A DNA stretch of 64,000 bases. Source: Dactylis glomerata. Taxonomy: Eukaryota > Streptophyta > Magnoliopsida > Poales > Poaceae. A model generated the notes under the pieces. It ran no database searches, was not told where the DNA came from, and worked only from the letters and a program-made list of their open reading frames with translations. Location: assembly GCA_007115705.1 (NCBI GenBank), contig QXEO01000822.1:188253-252252 (forward strand), read 5' to 3'. The position numbers and the translations under genes are program-made. Shown piece by piece: positions 9,631-22,318 of this stretch. The number at the start of each line of letters is the position of its first letter. The stretch's first letter is position 1.

Positions 9631-12394
9631 GCATCCCCAAGCTTAACTCCTGCTCGTCCTCGAGTAGGTAAGTGATAACAAAAGAAATAATTTTTGAGGT
9701 GACATGCACCTACACAATCTTTATCATATATGTAAGCGTTGTGAGCTGGGATCAAAAGAACTTAAAACATGGGCATGAAAGACATAATATTGATAATAGG
9801 AACTTAGCAACCATGTTATAAACATGCAAATGAACACAAACAAAAGATCATGAATAATGAAACAATGAAAGTCAAACGTTTGTTCAAATCATAAGGAAAA
9901 ACATACAAATGGTTTTCATCTTGTCCTTCATGGAGAGCAAAACAAATGCATAGGACACCTTCAAGTTTAAGAGGGCGACTAGATACAAATAATTTAAGAA
10001 CAAGTGAAACCAATAATATGAATCAATCAATGAAAACTTTGGGACAATGCACATTATACTAAGAACGACAACTATGCTCTCTTAATGGTGCATAAAGATA
10101 GAAGGTGGTGACTCAACATAAAAGTAAAAGAAGGGCCCTTCGCAGAGGGAAGCAGTGATTAAACATGTGCTAGAGCTTTTCATTTGTAAAACAGAGAGAT
10201 AAAAATTGGTTTTGAGAGGTGGTTGTCTTTGTCAACGACTGGCAATGGGGTTCTTACTATCTTCCATACAAAAATGAAGCAAGTTTTTGAGAGAGAGATT
10301 GGCACTTTTGTGCTCTTTTATAAAGCTTGGCACTCCTCCCCACCTTTTTTTCTTTCTCAAACCATGGCTAACCGATTCCATCGGGTGCCCACCAACATTC
10401 ACATACCATGGAGGAGTGCCTTTTTTCTCTTTTTTTTTCTTTTTGGAATAAGCAATATGGAAGATAGCAAATCCGACCACTACGTCCCCATCAGCTGAAA
10501 ACAGTGTCACAAAACGAGAAGTGTTTTGAAGGTTTTTGAAAGGTAGCACATGAAAATTTACTTTGGAATGGCTTACAAATACCATGCATAGGAATTTATA
10601 GTGGAAACAATGGCAAACTTGGTTTTTGGGAGTTGGATGCACGAGTAGAGCTCATACTCAGTACAAGGCGAGGGCTAGCAAAAGACTGGGAGCGACCAAC
10701 TAAGAGAGCAATAATGGCCATAATCATGGAAAGCGACAAAGCAACGTTAAAAGAAGCATAAGATGGCATCAAAAGTCAAAAACTAAATGATCATAGAGGC
10801 TATTGGTGACTTTGTATGAGTCTAACATGTGTGAGCATGCGCCAAGTCAACCCAAATAAAGCATCAAGGAGAAAATCAAAATAATGCTTCCAAACGATAA
10901 AAACAACGCATGATTTTTTTCAAAGGCTCATTAAGCAATCTCAGTTATTTGAGACAAGTCATGCTACAGCAAAACCACTAAGCATACTATCAAAAAGACA
11001 TCAAGCACGACATGCAAAAGCCTAGGCCGCAGTCTACACAAGCTCCTTCTTGTACCACTTTTTTGCATAAAGCTTTTTCTCTTTTCCAACACCATTCGAA
11101 AATTTTATAAACACCTCTTTTGATGAAAACCAATAAATATCAGAGGCAAAAATACACCTTGATATAAAGATAAAACAAGATCTGAACAAAAATCAAGGTG
11201 AAAAACAAAGGCTAAACGTAGTAGCAGAAAAAGAGAACACTCGTTGAACGATAAGAGTGAAAACTAGAGTGTTCTTGGCAAATGAAAAGCGAGTTCATCT
11301 CCTCCAAAAGAAACATGATGTGATCTAACCATTTATTGCAGCAAACAAAACTAAACTAACTAAGAAAACTAAAACAACTGACGCTCCAAGAAAAATGCAT
11401 AGTGCATGAAGCAATAAAAATATAGTGTCTTGAAAGGTGACCTGATTTTTGCCGATGAAGAAGGGGGTGCCTCGGGGGCATCCCCAAGCTTTGATGCTTG
11501 TACTTCTTGGATATTTCTTGGGTTGATGCATGGGCATCCCCAAGCTTGAGCTTTTGTCCATTCTTCATCTCATCTCATCACTCTCCGATCCCTACACTTG
11601 AAAACTTCCTTCATACAAAACTAAACACAAATCTATTAGCAACATTAGTGTAAGCATAGCAATGAATCAACCCTTTTTGCTTCAGGTTTCAACCTAAAAC
11701 CACCAAATATAAAGCATATACTACTGTAGCAACTTCCCCAAAAGTTCCGTGATCAAAAGAACTCAAAAAGAAAGCGATAAAGCGGCAAACACAAATATTG
11801 GCAGAAATCTGTCAAAACAGAACAGCTGACAAAGGCCGAATTTTTTAGGGGTTTTCTGTTGCTCAAATAAAAAAGTGTTCAACTAATGAAAGTTTGGATA
11901 TAACCTGGGGCATATGCACAAGAAATCGCAGGTCCAAAATATATACAGAGAATTTATACGAATTTTTACGGTGCAGCACCGAAAACTGTTTCAGGACAGC
12001 AACATCCCCAAATCTTACCTCACTCAAATTAGAGGCTTCTCTTGGCACAAAAACGAAATAAAAAGGATAAGGAGCGGTTATTACAGTAGTACTAACTTCC
12101 AAGACTCAAATAAAAGAAAAAGTACTGAAAAATAAATAATGGGTTATCTCCCAAGAGTGCTTTTCTTTAACGCCTTTGAGCTAGGCGCAGTAATTTGCAA
12201 AGATGCTCATGTGGGCACCATATAAGAGCTTGAGGCAAAGGCGCCATATAGGAACTTAAAGCAATAGAGAGCATCAAAAAGCAAGTATGGAACACATTTA
12301 AATCTAAACCACTTCCTATGAAAGATAGTCTTGTAAAGAGACAAGTCATAAAAGTGCAAAGCAAAAAGCATAGGAAGGCAAAACAAGTACAACT
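9631..12394 (-). other. Non-coding interior of element A with its polypurine tract
   Basis: The purine tract, minus strand AAGCTTGGGGATG, abuts the LTR at 9631-9650. The rest is AT-rich with no protein motif that I can recognise on either strand, and short frames only. It matches 40790-43360 of element B. Confidence 0.75.
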
Positions 12395-13054
12395 TCAAGA
12401 ATTGCAACATAAAGAGGGAAACTTAATATTGTTGAGATCCATCAAACCATGTTTCCCTCTCTCATAATAACTTTCAGTAGCATCATGAATAGAACTAACA
12501 ATATAAATATCACATAAAGCATCCCTATCATGAGCCACATGCATAAAAGAATTAATACTCACCACAGGAACAATAGTAGTAGGAGCAGATTTAACAGAAT
12601 AATTATTCTCATCACCATAATCATCATAAATAGGAGGCATATTGTAATCATAACTAATTTTATCCTCAATAGTAGGTGAACTGAAAATATTATACTCATC
12701 ATCATAACCATCATAAACTAGAGGTTTAGTATCATCACAAGCTAAAGAACAGCTATTTCGCAAAGCATATTCTTCAAACATATCATCATAAGAAGGAACA
12801 TCACATAAGGGAGATAAAATATCATCAGAGCAAACTTTCTCCACTAAAGCTGGGGAACTAAAAATATCATGCTTAACAAAACCAGCTTCCCCAAGCTTAG
12901 ACTTTTCTACAGTATTAGCAACAACGGTGTTCAAAGCATTCATACTAACAACACTATTAGCATGCAAATTAAGCTCCAAAGGTTTTTCAATTTTATCTTC
13001 AAACACTTCATATCTAAACTCAGGAAAAAGACTACAGAACTCTTTATTTTCCAT
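12395..13054 (-). pseudogene. Acidic ORF of unknown function in element A, shortened by a frameshift
   Basis: 219 residues starting MENKEFCSLFPEF, rich in Asp, Tyr and Ser, with repeated patterns such as IFSSP (two copies) and YDDxYDDEYN. There is no signal peptide, membrane span or known catalytic motif. The homologue in element B (43361-44209) runs on to 282 residues. Here a small deletion near 12417-12422 (AAAGAGGGAAAC against AGAGAGGGGAAAC) shifts the frame and ends the protein early. It lies next to the primer site, where gag is expected, so it may be a remnant or replacement of the gag region. I cannot assign a function. Confidence 0.5.
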
Positions 13055-13187
13055 TAAGCCTAACTAGTGAAAATAAAAACAAGAAACAAAAAGATGTAAT
13101 TGCAGAATCTAAAGGAAATAACTTCGAGCACTCACCAGCAACTAAAAGACTTAGTAGCCAAAGAATGTGAGTACCTTTTACCTTACC

Positions 13188-13205
13188 TCCCCGGCAACGG
13201 CGCCA
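13188..13205 (-). other. Primer binding site for tRNA-Asp, element A
   Basis: The plus strand reads TCCCCGGCAACGGCGCCA, which is identical to the last 18 bases of plant tRNA-Asp as I know it. It lies 10 nt from the LTR, a gap usual for Athila-type elements. Confidence 0.85.
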
Positions 13206-13215
13206 GAAAAGAGCT

Positions 13216-14758
13216 TGATGTCTACGCACGCGTCTGTTCTTGTAGACAGTGTTGGGCCTCCAAGTGCAGAGATTTGTAGAACAGCAGCAAGTTTCCCTTA
13301 AGTGGATCACCCAAGGTTTATCGAACTCAGGGAGGAAGAGGTCAAAGCTATCCCTCTCAAACAACCATGCAATTACGATACAGAAAGTCTCTTGTGTCCC
13401 CAACACACCCAATACACTTGTCAGATGTATAGGTGCACTAGTTCGGCGAAGAGATAGTGAAATACAAGCGGTAGTGATGATTATAAGTAGCAAATGTGGT
13501 CTGAAATAAATATCGCTGCGAGCAAACATGTAACAAAACAGGAAGTAAACGGTGTGCAATGCTTGGAAACAAGGCCTAGGGATCATACTTTCACTAGTGG
13601 ACACACTCCCAACAAATATAACATGATTGAACAAATAAACAACTTCTCTTCACTATGGTACTCTGAATTACTCTCCTATTGAACAACACTAATCATTGCG
13701 TAGGGCTACAAAGCACTCCTTAAAGTTCATCAAATACTTGAAAAACACCACTCATAGAGATATTCAAATCAGATCACAACTCAAGATAGATATTATTGCA
13801 ACTTAGACCAAGTACTAACACGGTGCACACACTGTCAACATTACACCATGAAAGGAGGAATAGATCACTTCAATACTATCATAGCGATAATTATTCTCAT
13901 AATCCATAAAAGATCATAATCGTAGCCTAGAGCAAGTACCACCATGATGCACGCACTGTCACCGTTACACCATGGCAGGAGGAATAGATTACTTTAATAA
14001 TACCACTAGAGTACACATAATATCTGAATAATAACATCTACTTGTTCAACATGATACAAAGCTCACGATCACATAAAGATCACATCATGGGAGAGAGAGG
14101 TGAACCACATAGCTACCGGTAGAGCCCTCAGCCCCGGGGATGAACTACTCCCTCCTCGTCATAGGAGACAGCAAGGTTGATGGAGATGGCGGTGAGGTCG
14201 ATGGAGACGGCGGAGACGGCGATGGAGACCGATGGAGATGGCTCCGGGGGCACTTCCCCGTCCCGGCAGGGTGCCGGAACAGAGACTTCTGTCCCCCGAA
14301 ATTTGGCTTCGACGGTGGCGGCGCTGCGGAACTGTTCTGGAAATTTCGCCGACTCCTTTAGGGTTTTCCGTCCCGAGGCTTCTTATAGGCGAAGGGGCGT
14401 CGTCAGGAGTGGCCCCAGGCCTCCTCACACCTAGGTGGCACGGGCCAGGGGCAGGCCGCGCGAGCCTAGTGTGAGGGCGGCCCGTGGCCCCTCTCCTTCG
14501 CCTCTTCGGATCTCTGGAAGCTTCCGGGAAAAATAACACTTCAGGAACTTGTTTCGTCCAATTCCGAGAATATTTCCTGTGTAGCTTTTCTGAAACACAA
14601 AAACAGTAGAAAACAGGGAACTGGCACTGTGGCATCTTGTCAATAGGTTAGTTCCGGAAATCGCATAAAAACGCCACGAAGTGTAACGAAACACAAGGCA
14701 AATGGTGTAAAAACAAGCATGGAGCATAAAAAATTATAGATATGTTTGAGACGTATCA
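13216..14758 (-). mobile_element. 5' LTR of element A
   Basis: 1543 bp, TG...CA, the partner of 8087-9630. The right target duplication follows at 14759. Confidence 0.9.
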
Positions 14759-14763
14759 TTGGG

Positions 14764-17700
14764 ATGAGGAGATCCTTGAACAGCTTCAAAATCATGTCGC
14801 TCAAAATTGTCCGTAACCGGGGACACGGCTAAGTACTTAGTTTTTAACCCTCTGCAGAGGTGGTGCACTTTTCCCACAAGACTCAGTCAACCTCTTTTGC
14901 CATGATGCTTATTTTGCTCAAATGGCCAAGTGAAGACTAAGACGAGACTTTTCAGAAGCAATCCCTCAGACCAACCCGGACGCGTTCCATCCTACAATTC
15001 ACTACCACCCTCTGTCCGTCTGGCTGAGTTCTCGCAACTTAATTGGTCAAGACAGAGCCCATATGACTCGTGGTTGCACTGGAAGCTTCACGACTTGAAC
15101 GTCTCCAATCTCTTTGTTCCTGGGTGGCCGTCCACAAGTGAGATACACACGACCGCCATAGAGATGGCTCCGGTGTAACCACTCAACATAAATCCATCTT
15201 ACCAATTTCCACCCAGGTGTTTCATTAACTTAGTTGTTTTCTTAGTTTTTGCAAAACATAGTTTTCATGCTTAATAAAAGAACATGTGGAATCCCAACCA
15301 TGAATTCTATAGCACAACTAAGCAATCTGCACTTACGGTGTTTCTTCCAACAGGTAACCAGGGATATCCTAAATAGGAGATAGCAAGCATAACAATCTAC
15401 ACATGCATAATATTAAAAGAAGGGAAACACTACATGCATAGTAAAATCATTGGGAATTTTATGAACAAGAGTGACACTTGCCTTAGAAATTTCTGAAGAT
15501 TGTACTTCTCTTAATCAACACATGTGGCTCTCCATACAACTATAAGATAGAAAGTAACACAACATAAACACACCAATCAAGCAATATAATCAAACAAGAC
15601 AAGAAGATTATTTATTTGTTTTAGCTTAGTCTTCAAAGTCTTAGTGATAATTGGACAAAAGATTGGGCATGAAGTTGACTTGATATGGATGGAGAGAATG
15701 GCTAAGTCAAAGACTTCAAAGGATTGATGGGGTTTTATAATTTGTTTAAGAAGTGTCAAACACTTAGAAAAATAGATTAAGGGAGATATTAGGCTTGTTT
15801 TGAGAAGATGGATGGATAAATTCTAAGTCATGAGGTCTAACACTTTCATCTTCTTGACTTGGGCTCTCTTCTCTTGATCTTTTGTCTTCAACTCCTTGTC
15901 GTCTCTTTCTTCTTGTTTTGCCTTCAACTCTTGTCTTCTCTTCAACTTCTTGTTTTGCCTTCAACTCTTGTCTTCTCTTCAACTTCTTCTCCATGGTCTT
16001 GATATGGGAAAACTTCTATGTCATAGTGTTGGAGAGGGTAGTCAAAATACTTAGAAGAATTTTGGGTAAGAGGGAAATGATAGTTTTGCACTTGGGCAAG
16101 AATAGAGAGTAGATTTTTACTAAGTCATAGTAGAGTGGGATGGTTATTTAGGACTTAGGATATTTCACACTATTTGTAAAGTCAAAAGGCACAAGATGCA
16201 CAATAAGAATTTGATATTTTTGCAAGGTGCTTAGAAACACAACTATTGCTTGCAAAAGGATGAACTAGTGGAGTTAACATTTGGATAAGTGTGAAAAGTG
16301 TGTGAGAGGTATTCTGATGAGTTTTTAGTGTCAAGGTAGGCAATTTTGCAAAAGGAATTATGCCTAAAATATTTCTAGAATTAAATCTAGAGGAAAAATA
16401 CTCAAATCCTCATTTGAATTTGAATACTTGATAAAATTGGTCCAAATTTTTTTGCAGTAGTTCTACTGGACAGAGGACAACAATATGATCCTATTGCAAA
16501 AATAATCAACTGAAAGGGATTTATAGATTTTGAACTATATCAAAAACACTCAAACTCTCATATTTAAATTTGAATGTTTTCGAATAGTTGTAAAGTGAGA
16601 TTTTATTTCAGAATTGTGTTCTACACAATTTTAGGAGTTCAGGGACATATTATTTGCAATTTTTGGATCTACAGAACAAAAGATATGAATTTTACAAGTT
16701 TGCAGATATTTAAAAGGAGTTTAAATCTAATTTGAATCAGAACAGATGCGGGCTCGACACGTGGCGCAACCTCATTGGAGGGTACCGGTTCGGCCGGATC
16801 ACGCATGTGTGCCGTTGGATCTAAAGGAAAACGGACGGATCTTATTGATTGGTACCTCTTCATTAAGTGGATCTGTCCGGGCCGTTAGATCATGATCGGA
16901 TGGCAGAGAAAGAAGGAGAGGAAGACTCACCGCGGATCTAGGGTTCCGGTGAACTTCTCCGGCAAGGGCGGCTCAGGTTCGAACTCCAGCGACGTTCTGG
17001 AGCTCCTCGGTGATGACGGAGTGGATGACGGGGCACAGGAGAACACGACGAGCTTGGAGACGTGATCGCCGTCCTTGATTGCGTCCAGGAGAGGAGGAGA
17101 GGGACGGCTGGAGGTGCGCAGGCGCAGGTGAGCTTCGGCCTATGGACGATTGCGTCGATTTCCTGCGATATTGGATAAACAAAGAGGTCAGGGAGATGCG
17201 CTGGGTCAAGAGGAGAGGATGGGGAGGAGTAGAGGGGGGCGTCTTGCTTGCAGATATCGGGATTGAGCGTGGAGGTCTGCAGGGATGGTGGAGGTTCGGC
17301 GAGAGATTCCTCCGTCCTCGAAGCGTCTCGGGCGGCGGAGCAAAAGGGAGAGGGAAGAGGGGATCCAGGGCTATTTATAGCCGGCTTCTGCCTTGCGGAG
17401 GGGGCTAGGGTTGCGCGAGGGGGAGGGATCGGGTGGCTAGAGGGCATCGGGCTCGAGCGGGTCTCATGCCCGAGGAAGAAGAGAAGCTGACCTGCGGGCC
17501 AGGGTCATCAGCGAGAGGGAGAAGTGAAGGAGCGTACCGGTTTGGCTCGGGGGTGGACTGGGCCATGGGCCTGATTCGGAGCTGGGCTGGTTTGGTTCCC
17601 CCGGCCTCTTTCTTCTTTTCTTTATTTTCTTTTTCCTTTTCTATTTTTTGATTTCTGATTTATTTCAATCCTCTTGCAATTTGTTTCAAATTAATTCAAA

Positions 17701-18177
17701 CTAGTTTCTGGATCCTTCTAATATTCACTACAATGTTTTGAACCAGTAATAAAACAAGTTTCAAAATAAAATATAACCTTGAATAAAACCTTATAGGTTT
17801 AGCAAAGAGGCTTTGCTTGCATAAAAGAAAATGGTTTGAAAAATAAACCTTTTAAATTCAGAGAATAACTTTATAAAAGTTTTTGAAATCTATTTTCAAA
17901 CATTCCTTTGGCATTGAAAACTTTGTAAATCATTTTGTAACATATTTCCTTTGCAAACAAGCTTGTATAGGTTTGATTAGATACAAAATAGTATCTTGAA
18001 TTCTTATTTTCTCAAATAAGTTCTTCAAGGAATAATAATAGAAAGTTTGAAATGGTTTTCCTAATAAAGCTTTTAAAACAAAAAGTTTTTAATTCCTTGT
18101 GAAATTTCAATCAAATCAAACATACATGGTTCCTATTTTATTTATTTTTCACATTCCAAAAATTTTGGGATGTGACA
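14764..18177 (-). mobile_element. 5' LTR of the Tekay-like element, second part
   Basis: Continues the LTR broken at 8086. It includes a short CT-rich tandem repeat (about 15913-15990), the intact target of the SIRE-like insertion (GTAGT at 16038), and a TATA box on the minus strand at 17370-17379. With 7469-8086 it gives an LTR of about 4.0 kb. Confidence 0.75.
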
Positions 18178-20312
18178 AAAGTAAGTCGAAAATATGTTCC
18201 AGACATGTTTTTGGGTGCTTCCGATTTTCAAAATTAAACTTAAACCATTAAAAATTTGAAAACAGTTTTAACATGAAAAAGTTGCGGATTTTCTGTAGCT
18301 TTCCAATGGTATATGATTTGCATAATTCCAAGGAATATTTTAGAAAATTCATGTAAATAACTACGTAGATACAAACAACAGTTCAAAATTTGTAAATGAG
18401 CAGTACGATTATGTGATACAAAGCAGTACAAATGTGTGTCGTAAGCAATACAGAACATGTATAGAATATTATTCTTTCATCAATGACAAAATAGTCTCCA
18501 TGATGATGTATATTTTAATTGTGCAAAGTATGAATTTGAAATGCACCTTCAAATCTCGTCAGATTTTGATTTTTTGTGTGTCACATGATACAAGTTATTT
18601 CAAACTGAGATTTTACACCCTGGAAGTATACATTATTACCTAGATATAATTACTTTTTTTCAGATTTTTTTTAAGCTTGAGTCCCAATGCCCTTTCCGAC
18701 CACCCCACCGGTAAACGTAAGACCAACACTTCTCTCTATCTGACACATGCAACTAGTAGTATTAGTAGATGCAACCATGCATCGAAACTCTCCTTTCCTT
18801 CTTCACACTCTCAGGTAAAGCCCATATTTTACATCACTAGTAAGTATGCACGTGCACACACATCTCAACCATTTAGAATTTATTATTATGTGAATGGATC
18901 TTCTCTTACCTTTTAGTCAATGTCACCAATATATTGATTTTCCCTTTAGTATATAATCCCTAAATTAACTCTTTGGAACAAAATCACATGAACAAACTAA
19001 CATCTATTTAGAATTTAACCGTTCACCCACCAGATAATAATGAGGTGTCATTTGAGCTCCAGATTGACCAAACAAAACCATCAGATTCAGATCGGTTTTT
19101 CTGCTAAAATAATATGCATATATAGTGATATTTATCAACAACAGCATTGAAATATAAAACTTGGCCCGGTACTACCTGCATGACTGCACTACGTCTCTTC
19201 TTCTTTTGGCTATCTGTTGCTTCACTAAGTCCACCAACTTAAAAGAGAAAAATAGAAGCAAGCTTGGTCTCAGTCAAACATAATTGTCAAGCTCACTTTA
19301 TAGGAAAGACAATTTCATAATGGACTGACTGTATACGAAATTTTATTGCAGAATTAGTATGTTCCAAGGCCATACCATGTGGAGAATTAAGATCAGAAGG
19401 TCAGAAATGAGTGCAAAATTGCTATATAAAAGGTTACAAAATTCTGTTCTTAAAAGATTCCAAAAACCTTGCACAGAAGCAGCAAAATTAAGATCTATCT
19501 CAAAGAATGTTGGAAAGATTGCATCCACAAAATCACCTTCAAGATGATAGTGATTGCTTTATCTGCTAAAATATATCATCTATCCCCTGCATCATACTAA
19601 CAACGAAACCACCAGTCACTGGTATTGATAATATATCACGCCAAGTATTAGCAAGTCTATACCAGAAAACCCAAGCATCCTCAATGGGTGTGTCTGCACA
19701 TGCGCATTCATGTATGCCATGCACCTGAAAAGGACATACAGACTACATAAAATAGTTGACTATTGAGAAAGATCGAAACAAGAATTTTTTAGTTTAAGTA
19801 AACAACTCAATCTGGTTGAATAGTTTCTACTTAATCTTTATGATCTCCAAAACAAGGTATTTATTTAGTTTAAGGCTTGGTAAATTCAAAACATACAAAA
19901 ACAAAAATACACAAGTACATAAGGTGTTTGGGTCCTCGCGTGAAGTCACAATGAGAGAGCAATGTAGTAACTAAACTCGATTCCGTCAGCGAAAATGCAG
20001 GGTAGAATTTGTGTATTCTCAGTTACGCCCGATCCGAAACAAAGAAAAATGGGCTTGCCACATTCAGCAGGGACTGTCACTGAGAATGAGATGACCCCAT
20101 AAACAAAAGAATTATACAGTACGATATAGGAAAAAATCTTACTCTCTGTACCACCATCATTCGTTGTCGGAGAAGCGTCCCGAAAAAGATCTACGAACTG
20201 ATGTGGCACTCACTTAAAACGTGATTAGCTATATAAGATCTCTGGGCTAATGTCCCCCACATGCATCCACCAGCCAGGATGCCTGATCTCGTCTTTGTGC
20301 AAAGACGGAGCC
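18178..20312. other. Unassigned sequence left of the composite locus
   Basis: No known element or clear gene. On the minus strand 19946-20209 is open for 87 codons and includes a plausible GT...AG intron (about 20152 down to 20070) between a SPTTNDG-coding segment and one coding for VPAECGKPIFLCF. This could be the remains of a host gene, but I do not recognise the protein. Confidence 0.3.
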
Positions 20313-21094
20313 TGGTCGCATGTCGGGCCGGCACACATACGCACGCGGGAGATTGTTGTGTAAGATGCATGTCGTGGTCGATCTAGTGTCCATGTGCAGA
20401 TCGCGCTTGCCGCAGTCGGCAACAACCAAGTTCTTCAGATCGCCGTTGACGACACCGTATGACAATCTAGACGTTGAGAGCATAGATCATTGCACTGTTT
20501 TTTACTAGAGGAGGATCATGGAGCTGCAGTAGGGATTTTATGTAGCTGATCGATTCAATCAGTAATGCAGCGCAATTGAAGGGGAGAGAAATTAGACAGA
20601 CTATTAATGAGTTATTAAGACGGAAATAGTAATACGGAGATATGTTAAGATGGGACACTTGACATTTTTTGTTTCCTTCCTCTTTTGACTAATTAATGGA
20701 GCGATTTCTTTCCTTTCTCCTAATTTGATGGAGCGATTTATTTTCTTCCTTCTTTGATGCAGCAATAAGTATATGTGGGATTTGAAAATATGTTGAGTTG
20801 TGCTCAACATTGAAGCATTGTAGTCCATATGATTGGAGTCCTTGGGCGGACGTGATCAATTGTATCAAAACATGTTTGTGCCTTTATAAGTAGAAGAGAT
20901 TAGTCGCGACGAAATTTGGTCACATGCAGACTTGTTTCACCGTTCTCTTTTTCCGTCATCTTAAAAATAGATCCTTTCCTTTTTCAAACTCGGGTAAAGA
21001 CGGATATGTGCTTTCACAGACTTGTGCATAAAAGGCATGGGCCCTTGGGCAAGTTGTGAAATGGATAATCCTATTGACTTTATAAGACTCGAGC
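20313..21094. other. Unassigned start of duplicated copy 1
   Basis: Outside known elements. A minus-strand 78-codon frame (20483-20247, starting MLSTSRLSYG) crosses the left duplication border, and its start half is repeated at 34452-34234. I do not recognise it. Confidence 0.3.
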
Positions 21095-22305
21095 CACTAC
21101 AATACCTAGTCAAGGTGCCGACGGTCGGAAGCTGTTGGCACAGCTAGGATTGCCGTTGCCAGAGGCTGTGCCGACTGAGGCCGTCGGCACCTTCCCGTCT
21201 ACCTAGGATATCCTCGATATAGGGCATCTGGTTGTCGGGACATCCTCAACCGTCGCCCCATACTCTAGGGCGACGGTCAGGACGAGCCTTCGACATAGAT
21301 AGCTGTTGGCACATGTAAAAGTGGGCCCCACATAGGCTAACAGCAGTCCAATGCTATGCCGACGGCAATGTCATCGGCACAGGCGCTGTGGGCCCAGACC
21401 ATTTACAAATGCTTCGCGCCTAAAACTGGCTGCAGTTTTCGCGAGCAAACCTACTATTTGGCACGGCAATGCCGTCGGCACAGGTTCTCCATTTGTTTTT
21501 TGTTTCTGATTGTAAAATAGCAGTTAAATCACAGAATAATTAGCAATAAAATAACAAGATCATCAAATACAAAGATAGCATCATCACGACAAGAGCATCA
21601 TCATTCACATGGTAGCAAGTATAGCATCAACACCGTACACAAGGTAGCAAGTGTAGCATCATCATCCACAATAGGTAAAAACATAGCATCATCACCAACA
21701 ACAGGAGACCGACATCTAGAAATCTATGTCTTCCGATGCGAGATCAGGCGACCGATTGCGGTGTAGGTGAGTAGAAGTAGAACCACCACTAGAAGCACTA
21801 GGAGAATGGAGGCTAGGGTGAATCGGTCTGGCCTCGCGTGACGAATTCGAGGAAGCACTACCAAAGGGTCCGTTACCCAAACATCTCGTTCCCTACTTGT
21901 TTAAGCAAGAGTTAGCAACTTAGCCATGTAACAAGAAAGTGGTAACAAGTGTCCAGGCACGTAACTTACCGGGGTCCCTGAGTAGTATGTGCGAGCATAT
22001 TCTTCCCTCGACAGGCACAATGGTGGCATCCCCGACATAGGTGGCCATTCTGTCGTCACGGGGACCCTCTCTCCAGTATGTAAACACAAATTCATCGCCT
22101 TCAAGATAGGTTAGATGTCAGGCGTTGTAGAAATAAAGGTTCAAACTAGGGCATTCGGGACTTGTCATGTTTTGCAACCGTAAAGATGAAACTTACTTCA
22201 TCTACCAACTCCCTGTACCGATCATAGGCCACATTCTGAAGCATCCACTCCCGATACACCACCACATAATCCGCATGAGCGGCATCGTAGGCCGCCTCGA
22301 AAGCA
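21095..22305 (-). pseudogene. CACTA terminus with a fragment of its second gene (Ptta/En/Spm type)
   Basis: CACTACAA at 21095 begins a transposon end, followed to about 21475 by inverted subterminal motifs of the GCCGACGG / CCGTCGGCAC type. Minus-strand coding pieces follow. One exon (about 22305-22198) encodes AYDAAHADYVVVYREWMLQN before a GTAAGT donor. A second (about 22080-21972) encodes GERVPVTTEWPPMSGMPPLC before another donor. Both resemble the plant CACTA accessory protein family (Ptta/En/Spm, Transposase_24). The fragment breaks off at about 22305, where Tat reverse transcriptase begins. It may be the missing end of the CACTA element whose TNP2 gene lies at 51495-53622: same strand and right order. 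Confidence 0.65.
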
Positions 22306-22318
22306 TGCTACAATTTCG

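Larger units (their letters stand above)
8087..14758 (-). mobile_element. Athila-like non-autonomous Ty3/gypsy element A
   Basis: A complete element: LTRs 8087-9630 and 13216-14758, perfect 5-bp target duplication TTGGG (8082-8086 and 14759-14763), polypurine tract next to the 3' LTR and a tRNA-Asp primer site next to the 5' LTR. The LTR reads TGATACGTCTC...CATCA on the minus strand, a terminus very common in grass Athila-type elements. The 3.6-kb interior has no gag-pol; it holds one acidic ORF of unknown role. Element B (39249-45890) is a second member of the same family in the same orientation. Confidence 0.88.
3658..18177 (-). mobile_element. Non-autonomous Tekay-like Ty3/gypsy element with 4-kb LTRs, split by two insertions
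   Basis: On the minus strand the element reads 5' LTR (18177 down to 7469, split by element A), primer site 7466-7455, a short interior (7468-5800), polypurine tract, and 3' LTR (5799 downward, cut at 3658 by the SIRE-like element). The two LTRs match over 3658-5799 and 16038-18177 with near identity. The LTR begins TGTCACATCCC and ends ACTACA. The purine tract next to GGGACGAGATT and an initiator-Met primer site are typical of Tekay/Del chromoviruses. The interior of about 1670 bp has no gag or pol, so the element depends on others. The right flank 18178-18182 (AAAGT) is the expected target duplication; its partner lies outside the window. Confidence 0.7.
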
